DNA from: Nannocystis pusilla | Lineage (GTDB): Bacteria > Myxococcota_A > Polyangia > Nannocystales > Nannocystaceae | Assembly (NCBI RefSeq): GCF_020073745.1 | Contig: NZ_JAIRAU010000015.1 | Coordinates: forward strand, 62,001-126,000 | DNA length: 64,000 nt | Direction of reading: 5' to 3' | Shown here: one piece after another, positions 1-8,788 of the stretch | How the letters are laid out: every line of letters begins with the position of its first letter | How positions within the stretch are numbered: the first letter of the stretch is position 1 | Notes under the pieces: generated by a model | Told to the model about the DNA's origin: nothing | Seen by the model: the letters and a program-made list of their open reading frames with translations, nothing else | Databases searched by the model: none | Program-made: the position numbers and the translations under genes

Positions 1-2
1 CG

Positions 3-878
3 CCGGGGCAGCCGCTGCCGCCGTTCGGGCGCCTGCTCGCGGGGCGCTTCCTCCACTTTGGACGCTCGTTCTGTCAGACGTACTGGCAGCGGCGCGTGGC
101 CGGGCTCGAGAACCTGTTCGCGGCCACGGAGGACGAGTTGATGCGGGTGATGTTGGCGCTCGAGCGCACGGCCCACGCCGGCGACGACGCGCTGCTGGCG
201 GTCGAGCGCCAGCGGGCCCGCCGGTACCTGCAGGGCCGCGGGGTGGCGGAGCGGCTGAAGTCGCGCGGGGTGACGCCGACGCCCGAGTCCCTGCTGCCGC
301 TGCCGAACGAGCTCGACCGCCTGGTCGATCACGGGTTCATCGATCTGGCGCTGCAACGGGCGCTGTTCCTGGCTGGCGAACAACCGGCGCCGTTCGGGAT
401 GGGGCCGGTGGTCGAGTCGCTGCGGTCGATCCTCACGCAGCGCGATCTCGGCGACTTTCAGGCGCTGCTCGAGCGGCGGATCGCCGAGGCGCGCAAGCTC
501 GAGCCGCCACCGCCCGAGCAGGGGACGCGCGAGTGGCCGGTGCGGGCGCCGTGGAGCTGGAGCGATGCGGGCGCGATCGCGGAGGCTGCCGGGCAGTGGT
601 GCGAGGAGGCGGGGCAGGCGGAGGGGACGGCGCGGCGGCGCGGGCTGTGGCGCGCGGTGCTGGCGTTGCGCGAGCGGCCGGATGCGTGCCGCGAGCTGCT
701 GCGGCGGGCCGATGCGGGCGGGCTGGCGGCGCAGGTGGCCCGCGCGGTGCTCGACCGGCTCGACGACGACAGCCTGGCGACGCTGCGTACCCGCACGGCG
801 GGGGGCGAGGCCGGCGAGGCGCAGGTGCGGCGGACGTTCGCGCTGGCGAGCCGCGACGCCGGGCTGCTGCCGCGCTGA
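3..878 (+). CDS. Unrecognised protein, C-terminal part (5' end outside window)
   Basis: The frame is open from the window edge to TGA at 876-878, so the start probably lies upstream; an internal GTG at 96 is possible but the codons before it also read as protein. About 290 residues are visible. The sequence is Ala/Arg/Leu-rich and mostly helical in character, with no signal peptide, membrane span or motif I recognise. It ends 312 bp before the repeat array at 1191 and faces the kinase gene. Function unknown. Confidence 0.6.
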   Translation, partial: PGQPLPPFGRLLAGRFLHFGRSFCQTYWQRRVAGLENLFAATEDELMRVMLALERTAHAGDDALLAVERQRARRYLQGRGVAERLKSRGVTPTPESLLPLPNELDRLVDHGFIDLALQRALFLAGEQPAPFGMGPVVESLRSILTQRDLGDFQALLERRIAEARKLEPPPPEQGTREWPVRAPWSWSDAGAIAEAAGQWCEEAGQAEGTARRRGLWRAVLALRERPDACRELLRRADAGGLAAQVARAVLDRLDDDSLATLRTRTAGGEAGEAQVRRTFALASRDAGLLPR

Positions 879-1190
879 GAGCTCGTGCTCGCGCGCAGAG
901 TCGCGTGTGCGGGGTCGCGGGGCGTGGAGAGCGTGGCGGGGGCGGCCCGGGGACGGCGCAGCGGGTCCCTGCGACGCGGGTCCTTCCTCACCAGGTGCTC
1001 GACGCCGCAGGCGGGTGGGGCGTGTGCGAGGATAGGCCCGGCGTCTGCGCGCCAGGTGCAGAGCCCCCCGCTGCTTCCCGCTGCGCCGTCCCCGGGTCGC
1101 CCCTGCGGAGAGAGGTCGTGGGCCCCGCTCGTCGCCGTGCGAGGGATGGGCGGGCTCGGCATCACGCTGAGGTGAGGGTGAACCTCGCTT
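879..1190. other. Intergenic stretch, nothing recognised
   Basis: About 310 bp of GC-rich DNA between the first gene and repeat array A. Short open frames on both strands have no initiation signals or protein-like composition. I see no tRNA, terminator or promoter here. Confidence 0.5.
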
Positions 1191-1270
1191 TGAAATGTCT
1201 ACTCGGGCATGTCTAAAAGGGCATGCTCTGAAGAGCATGTTCTTGAAGACATGCTCGCATGGACATGCGC
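1191..1270. repeat. Phased palindrome array A (6 units, 14-bp period)
   Basis: Six 10-base units start at 1191, 1205, 1219, 1233, 1247 and 1261, each 14 bp from the last; examples are GGGCATGTCT, GGGCATGCTC, GAGCATGTTC and GGACATGCGC. The consensus is RRRCATGYYY with a free 4-base spacer. CATGCTC/GAGCATG (loop TGAA) and GAGCATGT/ACATGCTC (8-base loop) would form RNA hairpins. The array lies between convergent genes. Confidence 0.9.
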
Positions 1271-1291
1271 CGGTGGGGCGGCGCGTCGGCC

Positions 1292-3742
1292 TTAGGGGGC
1301 GCGTCGGGCCAGCCAGGAGCCGATCTCGCGCTGGCGCTTGGCGTTGCGGACGGCGCGGGCGTCGCGCTCGGCCTGGCGCGCGAGGGTGAGGGCGCGCTCT
1401 CGCTGGGTCGGCTCGTGGTCCCACAGGGCGCGGGCGAGGGCGAAGTGGGTGACGGCGCGGAGGGCGGGCTGGCCGGAGCGCTCGGCGAGGAGGTAGCCGT
1501 GCTCGAGATCGGCGAGGGCGCGCGCGATCTCCTTGCGCCCCAGGTGCAGGGCGCCGGTGGCGGTGAAGTACTCGGCGAAGTCGGGGCGTTCGACGCCGAA
1601 CACGGCGTACATCTGCGGGAGCGCCGAGTCGAGCAGCTTCGTGGCCTCGCCGAGGTCGCCGAGCTCGAGGTAGGCGAGGCCGAGGTTGGCCTGGGCGGCG
1701 CGGGCGAACGGGTGCAGCGGGCCGAGCTGGTTGCCGAGGATCTGCCAGGCCTCGCGCAGCAGCTCGGCGCTCTCCTCGGGGCGTCCGAGGGAGCGCACGG
1801 TCTCGGCGAGGCCGACCTTGGTGACGCCGATCGGCAGGAGGTCGTGGGGCGCGGTGCGCTGGCGCAGCTCGATGCCGGCGCGGTACAGCTCCTCGGCCTC
1901 GCCGAGGCTGCCGCGGGCGGCCCGGGCGTTGGCGAGGCTGTTGTACAGCTCGGCCTCGACGCCGACCTCGGAGGTGCGGGCGATGAGCGCGCCGGCGATC
2001 GCGGCGTTGCGCTCGGCGGTGGCGTAGTCCTGCATGCCGTAGCCGCGCACGTGCACGTCGGTGACAAGGCTGCGCAGCTCGATGGCGTGGTGGCCGGCGC
2101 GGATGCTGGTGAGGTAGGCGTCCCACAGCGAGCTGGCGGCCTCGTGGACAAAGCTGGTCTCGCTGAGGATCCGGCCGCGCCAGAACAGGGCCTCGGCGAG
2201 GGTCGGCAGGTAGGCGACGGCCTGGGCGGCGTGGATGGTCCGGTCGACGTGGGCGACGGCGCGGTCGAACTGGCCGGCGAGGAACAGCGCCTCGACCTCG
2301 GCGAGGTCGCGCTGGAGGGCCTGCACGCGGGTGGCGGCGGCCGGATCGGCGGGCAGGCCGAGGCGGCGCTGCTCGTCGAGGAGGGCGACAGGGTCGTCGC
2401 AAGAGGCGACGGGGCGGAGGCCGGCGACGGCCTGGGCGGCGTTCATGGCGGTGCTGCCGTGGCTCTCGGCGAGGACGTCGACGAGGGCGTCGAGCTCGGC
2501 GCGGCGGCGCTGGAGGCAGTGCATCTGCGCGTCGAGGGCGACGCTCGAGCGCTCGCCGTCGCGGTGGGCCTCGCAGGTGCGCGTGTGCATGGCGGTCCAC
2601 TCGGCGGCGTAGGCGTCGATGGCCTGGTGGACGCGCGCGGCGGTGTCGGCGGCGTAGTCGAGGCCCGTGGCCAGGAGGGCGCGCTCGACGGCGGCGCCGC
2701 GCGGCTCGTCCCACACGCCGACGAGGTGTTCGGCAGCATTGCGGCAGGTGGCGCCGGGGCGGGTCTGGACGAACGCGAACGAGGCCGCGGCGATGCCGAC
2801 CATGGTGGCGGCCCAGCGCAGGCGCCGACGACCGCGCTCGGGTGGCGGCTCGAGCTCGGCCAGGAGGGCGCGCATGTCGGGGAAGCGCTGCGCGGGATCG
2901 TTGTCGAGGCCGCGGAGGATCGCCCGCTGGATCCGCGGCGGCACCGGCGTGCGCGGGGGGATCGGGACGCGCTCGCCGAGGAGCACGCTGCGGCCGATCT
3001 CGTCGATCGTGCGGCCGAGGTGGGGACGCATGCCGAACAGCGCCTCGAACAGCGCGGTGCAGAAGCCGAACTGATCGGTGCGCGCGTCGGTCGGCTCGCG
3101 CAGGAACTGCTCCGGCGCCATGTAGGCGGGGGTGCCGATCAGCGAGCCGGCGGCGGTGACCCGCATCAGCTCGCGTCCGGACTGCGACAGCGCCGGGCCG
3201 CGGTCGACCTCGTTGCCGAGGCCGACCGGGAGCGCGAGGCCGAAGTCCATGACGCGGACGCGGCCGTCGCTGTCGATCATGAAGTTGTCGGGCTTGACGT
3301 CGCGGTGGATGATGCCGGCGCCGTGGGCGGCGGCCAGACCGCGGCCGGCCTGCACGAACACCTCGACGATCTCGGACCACGAGCGCGCCTGTTCTTCGAG
3401 CCAGGCGGTCAAGGTGCGGCCGTGGACGAACTCGAGGGCGATGAAGATCTGACTGTGCCACTCGCCGACGTCGTGGACCTGGACGACGTTGGGGTGCGAC
3501 AGCTGGGCCAAGGCCTGGGCCTCGCGCAGCAGGCGGGCGCGGCCGGGGACGTCGCCGCTGAGCTTCCGGCGCACCAGCTTGACGGCGACGCGGCGGTCGA
3601 GGATCTCGTCGTAGGCGCTGTAGACGACGCCCATGGCGCCCTCGCCGATGCGGCTGAGGACGACGTAGCGGCCGAAACGGAGCGCGTTGGCGTCAGGCCC
3701 GCTCGAGCCGGTCGCGCTGTCGCTCGGCGGTCCCGTCACCAT
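1292..3742 (-). CDS. Ser/Thr protein kinase with C-terminal TPR-like sensor region
   Basis: An 816-residue protein starting at ATG 3742. The N-terminal Hanks-type kinase domain shows the Gly-rich loop GEGAMG (33-38), VAVK with Lys55, HRDVKPDN (146-153), DFG (166-168) and APEQ (209-212), so it should be catalytically active. A single hydrophobic span at about 310-327 follows. Residues 330-816 are helical, TPR-like repeats, probably extracytoplasmic or a protein-binding scaffold. This kinase-TM-TPR layout is common in myxobacteria. Substrate unknown. It faces the first gene across array A and reads toward it; no cognate phosphatase is visible. Confidence 0.92.
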   Translation of the reverse strand: MVTGPPSDSATGSSGPDANALRFGRYVVLSRIGEGAMGVVYSAYDEILDRRVAVKLVRRKLSGDVPGRARLLREAQALAQLSHPNVVQVHDVGEWHSQIFIALEFVHGRTLTAWLEEQARSWSEIVEVFVQAGRGLAAAHGAGIIHRDVKPDNFMIDSDGRVRVMDFGLALPVGLGNEVDRGPALSQSGRELMRVTAAGSLIGTPAYMAPEQFLREPTDARTDQFGFCTALFEALFGMRPHLGRTIDEIGRSVLLGERVPIPPRTPVPPRIQRAILRGLDNDPAQRFPDMRALLAELEPPPERGRRRLRWAATMVGIAAASFAFVQTRPGATCRNAAEHLVGVWDEPRGAAVERALLATGLDYAADTAARVHQAIDAYAAEWTAMHTRTCEAHRDGERSSVALDAQMHCLQRRRAELDALVDVLAESHGSTAMNAAQAVAGLRPVASCDDPVALLDEQRRLGLPADPAAATRVQALQRDLAEVEALFLAGQFDRAVAHVDRTIHAAQAVAYLPTLAEALFWRGRILSETSFVHEAASSLWDAYLTSIRAGHHAIELRSLVTDVHVRGYGMQDYATAERNAAIAGALIARTSEVGVEAELYNSLANARAARGSLGEAEELYRAGIELRQRTAPHDLLPIGVTKVGLAETVRSLGRPEESAELLREAWQILGNQLGPLHPFARAAQANLGLAYLELGDLGEATKLLDSALPQMYAVFGVERPDFAEYFTATGALHLGRKEIARALADLEHGYLLAERSGQPALRAVTHFALARALWDHEPTQRERALTLARQAERDARAVRNAKRQREIGSWLARRAP

Positions 3743-3877
3743 AAACGGACGCAGCTTATCCCAGGAGCGGGCGGCCGGGGGCCCGGCCAGCTCGTGCGTC
3801 CCCCCGAGGCGTCGGTGACACCGCTCAGCTCACGCGGACACTCGTACGCCCCCGGGGCGCGAGGTCGCGCGCGCGGA

Positions 3878-3929
3878 GGACATGCTCGAACGGACATGTC
3901 CGAATCACCCTGTCTGTTCGAGCATGTCC
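3878..3929. repeat. Phased palindrome array B (4 units), also a 14-bp inverted repeat
   Basis: Units start at 3878 (GGACATGCTC), 3892 (GGACATGTCC), 3906 (CACCCTGTCT) and 3920 (GAGCATGTCC), exactly 14 bp apart. The block 3878-3891 is the exact reverse complement of 3916-3929, giving a 14-bp stem with a 24-base loop that spans the stop codon of the rhomboid gene. It lies between two same-strand genes and encodes the last residues of the rhomboid protein. It could act as the 3' hairpin of that transcript. Confidence 0.9.
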
Positions 3930-5512
3930 ACAAAGGCACGGTCGCGGCGCGGCAGGAACAGCGCGCCGAGGACCACGCCGGCGGCGATCCCGGCGAGGTG
4001 GGCGGTGCCGCTGACCTCGGGCGTGAAGCTGTCGAAGAGGATCTGGAGGCCGAACAGGACGGCGAGGGCGACCAGCTCGGCGCGGCCGATCCGGCTGGTC
4101 CGGAGGTCGCGGCGCAGCAGCAGGGCGGCGATGACGGCCCCGCCCAGGGCCATGATCGCCCCCGAGGCGCCGACCAGCAGGACGGGGTCGCCCTTGACGA
4201 CCACGGCGAGGCCGCTGAGCGCGGCGCTGAGCCCGTAGATGGCGGCCATGCGCGCGCGCCCGAACAGGGCCTCGACGAAGGTGCCGAAGCGCCACAGCAT
4301 CAGGACGTTGAGGAGCAGGTGGAGGCCGCCGAAGTGCAGCAGGGTGAGGGTGCCGAGCCGCCAGGCGTCGCCGATGCCGAAGGACGAGTCGACGAAGAGG
4401 GCGCCCCACTCGTAGTGCCGCTCGAGATCGTAGGGGTCGCCGGTGAGGGCGAAGACGCCGTAGACGCCGAGGAGCACGGCCATCCAGGCCCAGGTGAGGC
4501 GCGGGCGCGCGGCGTGACGGCCGAGGAAGGTCGAGACGGCGCGCAGGGCCGGGGCGCCGCGCCGCAAAGCCGCGAGGCGGCGGACGAGCTCGGGCGTGTG
4601 CGTGGTGGAGGGACGCGGCGGACGACGCACGATCATGGCGTCGAGCGAGGCGAGGGTGGCGCGGGCGATCCGGTGGTCGCCGTGCTGCGCGAGCCCGCGG
4701 GCGATGGTGCGCCGCGCGGCGTCGGGCCGGCCGGCGCACCACTCGGCGAGGGCGAGCAGGACCTCGCGATCGCCGCGCGCGAGGTACATGCCGAGGCCCT
4801 CGGCGAGGGCGCTGGTGCGGGCGACGTCGCCGGCGAGCGCGTGCGCCTGAATGATGAGCCGGGCGGCCCGCTCGGGCTGGTTGAAGGTGGGGTCGCCGGC
4901 GATCGCCCGCGCGAGCGCCTCGGCGAGGACGTCGCCGTCGGGGTCGGTGCAGGCGACGGCCTGGACGTAGATCGCGCCGAGACCCTGGGCGAACAGGCCG
5001 GCGCGCTGCTCCGGATCGGCGAAGGCGGCGCGCACGGCGTCGACGTCGCGGCGGTTGTGAAGGAGGATGGTGTCGAAGGCGCGGCGGACCTCGGGCATGC
5101 CGCGCGACACGCGATCGAGCTCGGCCGGCGGGACGTCGTCGCCGGCGCGCAGGGCGAGGATGATCGGCAGGGCCTCGAGCTCCTCGCGCACGGCCTGGGT
5201 CGGGTGGATCCGCGCGAGCAACCAGCCGAGCCGGCGGGCGCGCTCCTCGTCGCCGGCGCCGATCGCCCGGTGCAGCCGCGTCTGCAGCGAGAGCGGGGCG
5301 ATGATGAGGAGGAGGTAGAGGCCGAAGGCGACGAAGCCGGCGCCGTGCGGCGCGAACACGGCCGCGAGCGCGGTGGCGAGGACGATGGCGGCGACGATCG
5401 CCCAGCCGCCGCGGGCGTCGGGCCAGCCGAGCCGGCGCAGGTAGAGGGCGTAGCCGAACAGACCGATCGCCGTGACGACGAGCAGCGGGAGGGCGAGAGC
5501 GTCGATCGGCAC
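3905..5512 (-). CDS. Rhomboid-family intramembrane serine protease with N-terminal helical region
   Basis: About 535 residues if GTG 5512 is used; upstream in-frame sequence is antisense to the next gene. Two hydrophobic segments at the N-terminus precede a roughly 250-residue helical, TPR-like region, then a C-terminal six-helix rhomboid domain. Rhomboid signatures are visible: HFGGLHLLLN (His...Asn motif), GASG with the nucleophilic Ser, and GTAHLAG with the catalytic His. Rhomboids cleave transmembrane helices of client proteins. The last residues (DMLEQTG) come from repeat array B. The start is the least certain part. Confidence 0.85.
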   Translation of the reverse strand: MPIDALALPLLVVTAIGLFGYALYLRRLGWPDARGGWAIVAAIVLATALAAVFAPHGAGFVAFGLYLLLIIAPLSLQTRLHRAIGAGDEERARRLGWLLARIHPTQAVREELEALPIILALRAGDDVPPAELDRVSRGMPEVRRAFDTILLHNRRDVDAVRAAFADPEQRAGLFAQGLGAIYVQAVACTDPDGDVLAEALARAIAGDPTFNQPERAARLIIQAHALAGDVARTSALAEGLGMYLARGDREVLLALAEWCAGRPDAARRTIARGLAQHGDHRIARATLASLDAMIVRRPPRPSTTHTPELVRRLAALRRGAPALRAVSTFLGRHAARPRLTWAWMAVLLGVYGVFALTGDPYDLERHYEWGALFVDSSFGIGDAWRLGTLTLLHFGGLHLLLNVLMLWRFGTFVEALFGRARMAAIYGLSAALSGLAVVVKGDPVLLVGASGAIMALGGAVIAALLLRRDLRTSRIGRAELVALAVLFGLQILFDSFTPEVSGTAHLAGIAAGVVLGALFLPRRDRAFVDMLEQTG

Positions 5513-5611
5513 GCGGCCCGCAGCGTAGCCGAGGCGGCACAGCCCGGGTAGGCGCGGGGGGCGAGCGGCCCGGGGTAGGCGCGGGCGCGAGGGTCGGGTA
5601 GATCGGTCGAG

Positions 5612-6496
5612 GTGCTCGCGCGCGCGGCAGTTCGTCTGCAGTCGGCGATCGCGCTGGCGATCGCGCTGGCGTCGACGGCGATCGTCCTGGCGGTGGCTCC
5701 GTGGTGGCTGGCGGTGGTGGGGCCGCTGATCGGGCTCGGCTATCGGACGGCGGCGCTGCGGCCGATCGCGCGGCGCGAGCGACTGGCGGCGGCGCCGGTG
5801 CCGGAGGCGTGGCGCGAGCTGCTGAGCAAGCGGGTGCCGTTCTACGGGCGGCTGACGCCGCCGGCGCGGCGGCGCTTCGAGGGCGACGTGGCGGTGTTCC
5901 TGGGCGAGCACCGGATCTACGGGCCGCAGGGCGCGGAGGTGCCGGAGGAGGTGAAGGTGATGATCGGCGCCGGGGCGGCGATGCTGTGCCACGGACGGCC
6001 CGACTGGGAGTGGCCGCACGTGCGCGACATCGTCGTCCACCCGACGCAGTGGAACGAGGACGGCGAGCCCGGCGACCACCACGGGATCGCCGGTCAGGTG
6101 CACATGCAGGGGCCGGTGCTGTTCTCGCGCAAGCAGATCCGGTTCGGCTTCCGCAAGCCCGACGGCGAGAACGTGGTGCTGCACGAGCTGGCGCACGTGC
6201 TCGACATGGCCGACGGCTCGGCCGACGGGTCGCCCGATCGCTTCGCGTGGACGGCCGTGCCGGGGTGGGACGACATGGTGCGCAGCCGCCTGAAGGCGGT
6301 GCGCAAGCGCCAGGCCGGACCGCTGCGCGCCTACGCAGGGACGAACTCGGCGGAGCTGTTCGCGGTCGCGGTCGAGGTGTTCTTCGAACAGCCGGGCCGG
6401 CTGCGCAAGCAGGACCCGAACCTGTACGAGGCCCTGGCGACGCTGTTCAACCTCGACCCGGACACGGGGGCGCTGCGGCAGCCGCTGCCGGGGTGA
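5612..6496 (+). CDS. mtfA: Zinc metallopeptidase of the MtfA family
   Basis: 294 residues from GTG 5612. The N-terminus has a hydrophobic segment (about 12-45), so the protein is probably membrane-anchored. The MtfA (M90) domain follows, with the zinc motif HELAH at 191-195 and a downstream Glu-rich segment (ELFAVAVEVFFEQP) typical of the family. In Escherichia coli MtfA is a peptidase that binds the Mlc repressor; no Mlc homologue is visible here, so the role is open. It is divergent from the rhomboid gene (about 100 bp) and ends in repeat array C. Confidence 0.88.
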   Translation: MLARAAVRLQSAIALAIALASTAIVLAVAPWWLAVVGPLIGLGYRTAALRPIARRERLAAAPVPEAWRELLSKRVPFYGRLTPPARRRFEGDVAVFLGEHRIYGPQGAEVPEEVKVMIGAGAAMLCHGRPDWEWPHVRDIVVHPTQWNEDGEPGDHHGIAGQVHMQGPVLFSRKQIRFGFRKPDGENVVLHELAHVLDMADGSADGSPDRFAWTAVPGWDDMVRSRLKAVRKRQAGPLRAYAGTNSAELFAVAVEVFFEQPGRLRKQDPNLYEALATLFNLDPDTGALRQPLPG

Positions 6497-6583
6497 GTGT
6501 CTGAAAGGACAGGGGCTCAGGGATAGGTACGATCGAACATGTCTCTTCAGACGCTTTTTGAAGGTGTCCGAAGAGACATGTGA
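6493..6583. repeat. Phased palindrome array C (partly decayed) with 12-bp inverted repeat
   Basis: Units in 14-bp phase start at 6493, 6507 (GGACAGGGGC), 6521 (GGATAGGTAC), 6535 (GAACATGTCT) and 6549 (AGACGCTTTT); a 3-base slip precedes the last units (6563, 6574). ACATGTCTCTTC (6537-6548) is exactly complementary to 6570-6581, giving a 12-bp stem with a 21-base loop. The array fills the 90-bp convergent gap between mtfA and the next minus-strand gene. Confidence 0.85.
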
Positions 6584-6586
6584 TGA

Positions 6587-6937
6587 TCACACGGGGGTGA
6601 CGGACAGGACGCGCACCGTGCAGACGGCGCCGGGGGTGGCGACCTCGACGCCGACGGGGCGAGGCTTGGCGTCGTCCATGGCGGCGACGCGGACGGCGAC
6701 GGTGGTGTGCAGGACCGTGGCAGGGGCGGAGAAGCCGATCACGTGCTCCTGGCCCTTCTCGGTGCTGTCGATGCCGCGGATGACGACGCGGGCGTCGGGC
6801 TGCTGCGGGTCGCGGTTCAGCTCGACCGAGAGGACGACCACGAGGTTCCTCGCCGAGGCGTTGACGAACACGTCGCCCTGGACCGGGTGGTTGGGATCGA
6901 GCGAGGGGTTGGAGAACACGACGTCGTACGCGCTCAT
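6587..6937 (-). CDS. Small protein of unknown function
   Basis: 116 residues from ATG 6937, which overlaps the stop of the upstream cbiX-like gene as ATGA, so translation is probably coupled. The sequence is rich in beta-forming residues (alternating Val/Thr), with no signal peptide, membrane span or metal motif that I recognise. It is the last gene of the serA operon and converges on mtfA through array C. Its link to serine or sirohaem metabolism is only by position. Confidence 0.75.
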   Translation of the reverse strand: MSAYDVVFSNPSLDPNHPVQGDVFVNASARNLVVVLSVELNRDPQQPDARVVIRGIDSTEKGQEHVIGFSAPATVLHTTVAVRVAAMDDAKPRPVGVEVATPGAVCTVRVLSVTPV

Positions 6938-7335
6938 GCCGGGGAGGATAGCTCCACTCGTCGCAGAGCTGCCGCCGCGAGGGCGTCGAGCACGAGAGGG
7001 TCGGTGGCGAGCGCGTCGCCGCCGAGCGCGATCTCGAGGCCCTCGTGTTCGCGCTGGATCCGGGCGACCAGCTCCGGGACGTCGCGCCGCATGTGCCGCC
7101 CGCCGCCCGAGAGGAACACCGGCACGACGACGACGCGCCGCACGCCCGCTTCCTCGAGCCGCGCGATCACGTCGGCGAGGGCGGGGCCGTGCTCGAGGGT
7201 GGCGATCGCGATCGAGAGCTCCGGCGCGAGGACGCGCAAGCGCCCGGCGATCTGCTCGACCGGCCTCAACCACTCGGGATCGGGGCTGCCGTGGGCGAGG
7301 AGCGCGACCGCCTGCCCGGATCGAGGCGCGCTCAT
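6934..7335 (-). CDS. CbiX/SirB-type small sirohydrochlorin (ferro/cobalto)chelatase
   Basis: 133 residues, the size of single-domain CbiX(S) proteins. It starts at ATG 7335, overlapping the serA stop as ATGA. The family's metal-binding His is in LLAHGSPD near residue 15, and a second conserved region is VPVFLSGGGRHMRRDVPEL. Such enzymes insert Fe or Co into sirohydrochlorin on the way to sirohaem or cobalamin. Sirohaem is a cofactor of sulfite reductase, which may link it to the cysteine genes at 20-24 kb, but that is inference. Confidence 0.85.
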   Translation of the reverse strand: MSAPRSGQAVALLAHGSPDPEWLRPVEQIAGRLRVLAPELSIAIATLEHGPALADVIARLEEAGVRRVVVVPVFLSGGGRHMRRDVPELVARIQREHEGLEIALGGDALATDPLVLDALAAAALRRVELSSPA

Positions 7336-8537
7336 GCCCGGGCGGCCCGCAGCTCGACGGCGAGGATGGCCTCGTGATCGCGGAGCCGCTGCAAGCAATC
7401 GTCGCTCGGCGCCACCTCGAAGGTGATGGTGGCGCAGGCCGCCTCGCCGCCGGCGAAGATGGTGTTGCTCATGCCCTGGACGTTGACCCGCTCCTCGCGC
7501 AAGGCCTGGAGGATGCCGGCCAGCACGCCGACGCGATCGAGGTGGCGGACGACGAGGCTGTAGCGAGCGACGCGCTCGTTGAGGTTGACGGCGTGGTGGA
7601 CGATGCCGCGGGCGACGAAGCTCTCGATGATCCGCACGACCTCGTCGCTGATCGCCGACTCGGCCTGCTCGGTCGAGGCGCCGATGTGCGGGGTGGCGTA
7701 GATGTCGCCGACCTCGCCGCTGACGTTCTTGAAGTCGGCCTGGCCGCCGGCCGGCTCGCCCTCGAAGACGTCGAGCCCGGCGCGCAGCCGACCGGAGCGC
7801 ACGGCCTCGGCCAGCGCCTTGTCGTCGACGACGCCGCCGCGCGAGGTGTGGATGACGGTGCTGCCCGGCCGCAGGCGCGCGAGCTGCTCGGCGCCGATCA
7901 GGTGGTGGTTGGCCTTGGTGTAGGGGACGTGGACGCTGACGATGTCGCTGGCGTCGAGCAGCGCGCCGAGGTCGGGCACCTGGACGGCGCCGTGGGCCTC
8001 GAGCACGTCGGGCGCGATCGGGCGGTTGGTGCAGCAGAGGAGCTTGAGGCCGAAGGCGCGCGCGCGCAGGGCGACCTCGCGGGCGATCTGGCCGAAGCCG
8101 ACGAGGCCGAGGGTCTGACCCTTGAGGCCCCTGGCCTTGCCGTACTTGCTCTTGTTCCACGTGCCGTGGCGCAGCTCGAGCGTGGCGTCGACGATCCGCC
8201 GGTCGAGGGCGAGGATCAAACCCATGGTCAGCTCGGCCACGGCGATCGCGTTCTTGCCGGGACAGTTGGCGACGAAGATCCCCCGCCGGCTGGCCGCGGC
8301 CGTGTCGATGGTGTTGGTGCCGGCTCCGGCACGCACGACCAGCGACAGCGGCGGCGAGGCGGCGAGCGCGGTCTCGCTGACCACCGTCGAGCGGACGACC
8401 AGGATGTCGGCCCGGGTCTCGCCGAGCGCGGCAGGCAGCTGCTCGGCGCTCAGCTCCGGCCGGTACACGACCTCGCCGAGGCGAGCGAGGACATCACGAC
8501 CACTCGAGGGGAACTTGTCGGCGATCAGCACCAGCAT
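7332..8537 (-). CDS. serA: D-3-phosphoglycerate dehydrogenase
   Basis: 401 residues from ATG 8537. It oxidises 3-phosphoglycerate with NAD, the first step of serine synthesis. Visible features are a Rossmann motif (GLVGFGQIAREVALRA), the 2-hydroxyacid dehydrogenase segment HTSRGGVVDD, the catalytic His region ATPHIGAST, and a C-terminal ACT domain (from about 330) that normally binds serine for feedback control. The length matches E. coli SerA. It heads a three-gene operon with ATGA overlaps. Phosphoserine from this pathway could supply the CysM/CysO genes further along. Confidence 0.95.
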   Translation of the reverse strand: MLVLIADKFPSSGRDVLARLGEVVYRPELSAEQLPAALGETRADILVVRSTVVSETALAASPPLSLVVRAGAGTNTIDTAAASRRGIFVANCPGKNAIAVAELTMGLILALDRRIVDATLELRHGTWNKSKYGKARGLKGQTLGLVGFGQIAREVALRARAFGLKLLCCTNRPIAPDVLEAHGAVQVPDLGALLDASDIVSVHVPYTKANHHLIGAEQLARLRPGSTVIHTSRGGVVDDKALAEAVRSGRLRAGLDVFEGEPAGGQADFKNVSGEVGDIYATPHIGASTEQAESAISDEVVRIIESFVARGIVHHAVNLNERVARYSLVVRHLDRVGVLAGILQALREERVNVQGMSNTIFAGGEAACATITFEVAPSDDCLQRLRDHEAILAVELRAARA

Positions 8538-8604
8538 GGCGGCGATCCATACCACGCCCGGCGCGTGGGCCGTCGCGAACTCGCGCGCTCGAGCGGGCGC
8601 GGAA

Positions 8605-8690
8605 GCTGGTGAAATGTTGTGACGTGATAATGATTTTTTTCGATGATTTGGCGCATGAATGTTGAAGTGATGGATGATGACGGTTCGAGA
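8605..8690. promoter_or_regulatory. AT-rich divergent promoter region
   Basis: This is one of the few AT-rich islands in the window, between serA (-) and the lipoprotein gene (+). It contains TGATAATGA at 8625-8633 and a run of seven T at 8634-8640. Promoters for both genes are likely here, but I cannot assign a clean -35/-10 pair. Confidence 0.4.
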
Positions 8691-8788
8691 CCTTGCGACG
8701 GAGTTCGGTGAGGGGGACACGAGCGGCGGGAGGACCGCGACGGCGCAAGAGACTGGCGGTGGTTGCGAGATCTCGCTATGGGTGGCCG

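Noticed and set aside
885-1175. Small plus-strand gene after the first gene
   Set aside because: Composition is Arg/Gly-rich, there is no ribosome site, and no recognisable protein feature.
1259-5551. Long plus-strand frame across the kinase and rhomboid genes
   Set aside because: The opposite strand encodes a kinase and a rhomboid with complete motifs; the plus frame is a Gly/Val/Asp-rich shadow.
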